From positions 19,649,001-19,713,000 of the forward strand of contig JAPTOF010000007.1 in the NCBI GenBank assembly GCA_028554755.1: a DNA stretch of 64,000 nt, written 5' to 3'. The translations under genes and the position numbers were made by a program. The notes beneath the pieces are model-generated. The model was not told where the DNA came from. It saw only the letters and a program-made list of their open reading frames with translations, and ran no database searches. Positions 58,877-64,000 of this stretch are shown in pieces. The DNA is from Cordia subcordata (Eukaryota; Streptophyta; Magnoliopsida; Boraginales; Cordiaceae). Every line of letters starts with the position of its first letter. Positions within the stretch are counted from its first letter, which is position 1.

Positions 58877-61800
58877 CAAGAAGTGTTTAATGAAAGTAAA
58901 ATATTCAGGCGATCACGTTGTGCCCTAATATTCCGGTGTATTGGACGAACCGCGCTTTGTGCCATCGGAAGAGGAAGTGAGTATAAGCGAAATTATATTG
59001 CAGTGTTTGATTTTGCATTTTTGTTTTGATGTACATCATGTTATATAGTTTTTTTTTTTATAAATTTTGTAGTGAGTGGACAAGAGTGGAAGAGGATTGT
59101 AGGAGAGCTATTCAGCTTGATCACAATTCCGTTAAGGTTTGGACTTATAACATTTTTAGCTAAATGATTTTCTTGGACATGTATGTTTTGGAGTTTTTGG
59201 TGTTTTTCTTTTTTCCTTTTGTGTTTTGATTTAGTTTTTGATTATGCGTTGTGCGGCTCAAGAAGTTGCGAAGCCTCCCTTTATTCTTGGGTATAGATTA
59301 TGAAAATGTCTAATCTTATCTATGAACTTACTTTGCGTGGCAAGATTATTGTGTTATCTGTTGAGTGAGATCACTGACTTTTGCTAGACATCTTTGCTGT
59401 TGTGTGATGTGGGATATTTTGGTTCTGCACATTACATGGAGTTATCAGAACAGTGTCTGTTGGAGAAGACTAAACTTTGGAAAGATTTTTTATCTCACAA
59501 GTTATCCCTCCATTTGAGAAAGCCTCATTTTAAGAATTATGAGATGTTGGTGCTTCAAAGTTCTGTTGTTTATGCTCGCCTTTTCCAGCTGACCGAGTGC
59601 GTGCTACTTTTTACTGTTATGAAAAAATTATCCAGCTAATAACAGATTACCATGGTGCTTCTTTTCAGCATTTATTATAAATGTATCTAGTAACGACGAT
59701 AGGAGGTAGGTTTGGTCCTTACAGGTGGCTTATTTGCTTGTATTTTTAGTTGCATGCGGGTGACATTAGCTAGTGGTACATCATAATACTGAAATAATGG
59801 TGCATCATACTACTGAAATAATCAGTAACAATTTTGTTTAGAGAGTGGAATAAGTCAAAGGAAGAGTTCTATAGCCCCTTTCTGATTAATATGTGACTCA
59901 AGCGACTTGTAAAAGATGCTCTTTCTCATTTTAACATTTTACGGGATGCTTTTGCAGCTGCGCTAAAGTGCTAAAAATTGTCGTCATGCTTCTCACCTAT
60001 CTTTTAATCAAAGAGTAACATACTGCAATTATGTTAATTATATCTATATTCTACCATATGTTGTAGCAATTCTCTCTATAACAGTGACCGGAACCCCCCC
60101 ATCCCCCACAAACAACTCTGTTGCAAGCTTATATGTACATGTGCAGCACTGGATACTTTCTTCCTTTTAACCTTTAAGTTAGTCTCTAATAATTGTAAGC
60201 ACATTATATGATATCGCTTTGATCCTTATATGAAACAGTTGTTGAGAAGTTCAGTCCTTTTGCTATTAGGTTCTTTTGTATATTTCTTTCTTACTTGAGC
60301 TTCTGCAATTCCTATCTCACTTGCAGAGTGCAATGATTTTTGTTTCTAATCCATTGGGCTTCCCAGCTATCTGATATTATATCTATTTATACACTTGTAC
60401 TCTTTTTTTAATTGGATACTGTTCAGACAAGCATTCTTTATGGATTCGCAGGGCCACTATATGCTAGGTCTTGCATTGCTAGAGCGTCATGAGTATGCTG
60501 AAGGAGTCAAAGAATTGGAAAAAGTATGAAGCTTTTTGCCTTTTTGCTTGTTTGAGCTGTATTTTCTAGTTTAATCCTATATCATCTCTTTTTATTGGTG
60601 AAACTGCAGGCTCAATGATGTATTTACCTGCAACTATGTAGCATTTATGGTTGTTTTCACTAGACTATTACATCTGTCCCGTCGGCAACATCTGATAAAA
60701 TTGGAATGGTACTATACTGTTACATCTGCTAAAAAACTTTGGGACTAACTTTTGTCAGTTTCTGCTTATTGTGAGTTCTACTAAAAGCAATTGAGTTTAG
60801 TAGACTTATAGAGAAGTAGAGATAATTGAATTAAGCATGAAGTGTTTGGATTATTTCAAGTAAGTTCTTTCTGATGGCAGTTTATGACACATTTGAATGT
60901 TGCAACCAATACTGTGATTAGTGGATAGATGGCACTCGTGGGCTTGGGTATTTCAAGTGTCTCATATCTTAGATATGGATATGAAGATAGTATGACCATT
61001 AAAGTGTTTTACTCTGCCGAGTTTGATATCGATGGGAGTAAGGATGAAGCTCAAACTCGAGAACTATCTCTTGGTTTATCTGGTCGCCTGCTGGAATGTT
61101 ATCCTCCACTTTGGTCAAAGAAAATTGAAGATTGTGTATAAAATAAAAGTGATGATTGTGCAATTATAACTTTGGCTTCTTCTTTGTGGTGATGTTTTTA
61201 TACTAAAAAGGCTTCCAAACTATATGAATGAGAATGTTTTCTTGACCATGATCACATTTATAATATTACTGAAGAATATAGCAAGGGCAAAGCTTATGTT
61301 AAAGAAATTATTGGTCCTTGCAAATGAGCATCTGAAAAATGTGGAAGAAGTTTATTTGTATCAAGGCATATCTGCACTCTGGTATGTTTTCCCGATGTGT
61401 ACTTCATCGAACCTTTTTTCAGGCATTGGATCTTGGAAGAGGGGCACACCCTAAGAGTTACATGGTGGAGGAAATCTGGCAGGAGCTTGCGAAAGCTAAA
61501 TACTTAGTTTGGGAGTATGAATCTTGCAAGCGTTCTTGGGAGCTTCAAAACCTGAAGTGAGTGATGATTCTATGATGCCTCTGAGTCCTCTTTGTTTGGT
61601 CGTCTTTTCATTTCCAGTTGGTCATAACATTCTTTAATTTCTTTGTCGCCTCTGCTTCATGCACCTCAGAGAAGCTTGTGAGTTGGCTCTTAAAGAGAAA
61701 CATTTACTAGATAATTCTTCAACGGAAGGCTCTTCAGATGAAAAGGCTAAATCCAATTCAGAACAACTAGAAGCTTTACGCAAGGTGTTCGCCAAAGCTG

Positions 61801-62224
61801 CAGAGGATGATCTACCAATGGAGGTGAGAACTTGCAGACTTCCTTCATTTCAGGCTTTTCCATGGCTTCATAAATTATCATTTTTCTTAATGAGACATTG
61901 ATGTTTTCAGGTGCCAGATTACTTGTGTTGTAAAATTACATTGGACATTTTCCGCGATCCTGTCATTACCCCTTGTGGGATTACATATGAGAGAGCAGTT
62001 ATCCTCAACCATCTGCAGAAGGTAATTTTTCTTTCCAGGCCTAATTGCATTTTTGAAGACATCTGTTCGTATTGATCCTCATCTTTGCAACAACTTAGGT
62101 GGGGAACTTTGACCCTATTACGCGTGAGCCCCTTTATTCTTCCCAATTGGTGTCTAATTTGGCGATAAAAGAAGCAGTGCAAGCTTTCCTCCGTAAACAC
62201 GGTTGGGCTTACAAGACAGACTGA
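58651..62224 (+). CDS. CHIP: E3 ubiquitin-protein ligase CHIP (TPR and U-box co-chaperone)
   Basis: Eight exons (58651-58767, 58909-58976, 59073-59136, 60452-60523, 61423-61556, 61670-61823, 61911-62021, 62099-62224) encode 281 aa, against about 278 in Arabidopsis. Residues ~11-110 form three TPR repeats (GNVCFQKFRFGAAIDAYTE, YWTNRALCH, HYMLGLALL), which dock the C-terminal EEVD of HSP70/HSP90. A helical linker follows, then a U-box at ~204-277 (VPDYLCCKITLDIFRDPV, TYERAVI, FDPITRE) that recruits E2 enzymes. The protein ubiquitinates misfolded chaperone clients in the cytosol. All joins are in frame with GT-AG sites; donor 3 (AAG|GTTTGG) is weak. Introns 3 and 4 are long (1315 and 899 bp). 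The first Met was chosen; Met5 is a possible alternative. Confidence 0.95.
58839..58872. repeat. (TA)n microsatellite in CHIP intron 1
   Basis: About 17 TA units, 36 bp before the exon 2 acceptor, close to the branch-point region. Confidence 0.95.
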
Positions 62225-63726
62225 AAATCGCTAGTTTGCATAATGCTGAACCGATGATGTCTTTTGCATGTGGCGGACGTAAGTGGAACCATCATTCTTT
62301 TTGTTTAAGAGACCTGCTTTAAACATCAATCTTTTGGGGATGCATGAATTTTTGTTGCATCAACGATCAATGCCGGTTCAAATGGTGAAAGAAAAGCTAA
62401 AAACCTACCATGGAATGCAAGTGGTTCTCATCACTGTATAGTTTAGTAGTTTACCTTCAAATGGGTGAGATCCAGTTGCCTTCTTGAAATGTACAGTAAT
62501 TATCTGGGTGGTACCGTGTGATAGTCTGGCCAGAGATAAGTCTTCTGCAATAGAAGCACATGCTGTCTTTATGCATCTTCAAAGAACTTCAGCTGTTTAT
62601 TTTTGTGTATTTCTAATCATATTATGCGAAGCCATTGGAAACTTAGCAAAATCACTCAAAAATTGCTAGGAATAAGGTGTATTTTTGCGTAGCTGCAAGC
62701 TCTATACCCTGAAACGGATGAGATGTTGGATTTGAATCTCCTCATAATGTTCAACTTACGAGAGTGTCCGGACTCCAAATCTGGAAATGTCTAGCAGGCA
62801 GGATTGCATGCCTAAAAGGTGAGGAGGGATAAGTGAAGGATGTAGTTTCAGTGGATCTAATATTTTTCGAGGCAAGGATTTTGAATTTTTGCTTCATCTT
62901 CTTTATATATAAGATTGGGAGGGTATTAAGGCCTGAATGCAATTGAGGTTCAGTAGAGGAAAAAAAAAAATTGCATTAAGGTGTTTGTTTATGGACAAAA
63001 TTATGTTTTGAGAGGCTTAAAATGGAGTTTTGGAAAAGCAATTATGCGGTTTTTTTTTTCCAAATTGTATTTTACAAACAACATATTTATATGTACACTT
63101 TTTATTATTAGATTAATTATAACATATTCTTTTACGGTTAGATTAAACATATTACTTAAACGAGCTTTAAACTTTGAAAAAAATAAAAATTAAAAAGAAA
63201 AATACAAAATAAAAATTTTAAGAATAAAAAATAAAAAATAAAAAATCTTTTAAAAATAAAAAACTTGTAAAATTACAAAAAGCTAAAAAAAATTTATAAT
63301 ATTAAATAAAATAATAAATTGTGAACAACACTTTAAACAACAATTTTAATTCGAACAATAATTTTACAAAATACTAAAACAATTTTGTCAACGGCACTTT
63401 TTAAAACAGCAAAAGCAGCAATGCGAAACTGGCCCTTCGTCAAACCAAAGCAAAAGGATGAGACTTTTTTGTTTACCAGGAGGAGCATATTGATGTAGGA
63501 CTTGTTTGGATGGGGCTTTTCAAAAAACAATTTTTGTATAACTTCTAAGAAGAAAAAACTTTTGAGAAGAATGCTCTTTAAAAAAATTTGAGCTTTTCTA
63601 TAAAGTTTAAAATTTTTTCTGAAAGCCAATCAAATAATTTATTGTAAAAAAGAAGTTTTTTTTTTTTTTGCATGAAATAAGGAGAAAAAGTATCATATAA
63701 AAGTCAAGGTCAAATTGTGGTAACAG
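62225..63726. other. CHIP 3' flank and decayed repeats
   Basis: The first 400 bp probably include the CHIP 3' UTR. From about 62950 the sequence is A/T-run rich. At 63498 GGACTTGTTTGGATGGGG resembles the left end of the Tourist-like MITEs at 53-55 kb, with a poor match for the right end near 63632. No gene was recognised. Confidence 0.4.
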
Positions 63727-63766
63727 GTTGAGATGGCCGAGTTGGTCTAAGGCGCCAGATTAAGGT

Positions 63767-63799
<33 letters not shown>

Positions 63800-63807
63800 T
63801 CTCAACA
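63727..63807 (+). tRNA. tRNA-Leu (anticodon AAG)
   Basis: 81 nt. The acceptor stem GTTGAGA pairs with TCTCAAC, followed by discriminator A. The anticodon stem CCAGA/TCTGG encloses the loop TTAAGGT with anticodon AAG. A long variable arm (class II) follows, and the T-arm has GTGGGTTCAAATCCCAC. A and B boxes are intact, there is no intron, and CCA is not encoded, as in eukaryotic nuclear genes. A short T-run near 63812 (gctttttg) may terminate RNA polymerase III. Confidence 0.96.
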
Positions 63808-64000
63808 ATTGCTTTTTGAACATCTTTAAAAGATAGAACACCACACTTAGGTTCTATTTGGACTACCTATGAGATTTCAACTTTTGAGCTGATAAATGTC
63901 CTTTAATTATTAATTTTTCTATTTTTTAAGCTTCATTTCAACATAAGCACTCTTTCAGCTTTAAACAAATTTATATTTTTTTCCACCATACTTAGGTTCT
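63808..64000. other. downstream flank, no feature
   Basis: AT-rich with a repeated block (ccacacttaggttctatttgg near 63841 and ccatacttaggttct at the window end), probably the two ends of a short repeat that runs out of the window. Confidence 0.4.

Noticed and set aside
60929..61454. Frames inside CHIP intron 4 as extra exons or a nested gene
   Set aside because: Joining exon 4 at 60523 directly to exon 5 at 61423 gives the continuous TPR region expected of CHIP; the intron frames match nothing known to me.

Overview
The window looks like nuclear DNA of a flowering plant, most likely a eudicot. It is AT-rich. The genes have GT-AG introns, and their products are plant-type: a DOMON/cytochrome b561 protein, an AIR12-like protein, an AGCVIII kinase with DFD in place of DFG, and a plant-type CHIP ligase. 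The spaces between genes are packed with plant transposon families. The sequence alone does not fix the species.

Five protein-coding genes and one tRNA gene look intact. From left to right: a DOMON plus cytochrome b561 membrane protein (4713-7469, +, three exons, 405 aa); a GPI-anchored DOMON-only AIR12-like protein (22152-22895, -, one exon, 247 aa); 60S ribosomal protein L32 (36588-38003, +, three coding exons and a 5' UTR intron, 133 aa); an OXI1-like AGCVIII kinase (47543-49894, -, two exons, 393 aa); the TPR/U-box ubiquitin ligase CHIP (58651-62224, +, eight exons, 281 aa); and tRNA-Leu(AAG) (63727-63807, +). A germin-like gene has become a pseudogene. Its signal-peptide exon (39327) and its cupin/C-terminal part (44556-44948) are now about 5 kb apart, with a Ty1/copia element flanked by a 5-bp duplication between them.

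The rest is an archive of insertions, several with readable target-site duplications (TSDs): a TRIM-like mini-retrotransposon (15002-15518), a CACTA element (17388-20816), a MULE-type MITE with a 9-bp TSD (24813-25213), a solo LTR with a 5-bp TSD (25462-26517), a hAT MITE with an 8-bp TSD inserted in a LINE RNase H relic (29125-29677), a five-member Helitron array whose inner pair forms a 1.1-kb palindrome (30260-34622), a 4.2-kb internally deleted copia element (39503-43672), Tourist-like MITEs (53.4-55.2 kb), and a SINE with a 13-bp TSD nested in a 1.6-kb inverted-repeat element (56530-58095).

The least familiar signal is a set of three loci (about 10.5-11.7, 51.1-52.5 and 54.3-54.8 kb). 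They share similar edges and each carries its own internal minisatellite. One of them interrupts another dispersed repeat, and an uninterrupted copy of that repeat sits at 16.2-16.75 kb, so the insertion can be seen directly.

Several genes touch apoplastic redox or oxidative signalling: the two DOMON proteins, the OXI1-like kinase and the dead germin-like gene. They are not arranged as an operon-like unit, and the clustering may be chance.
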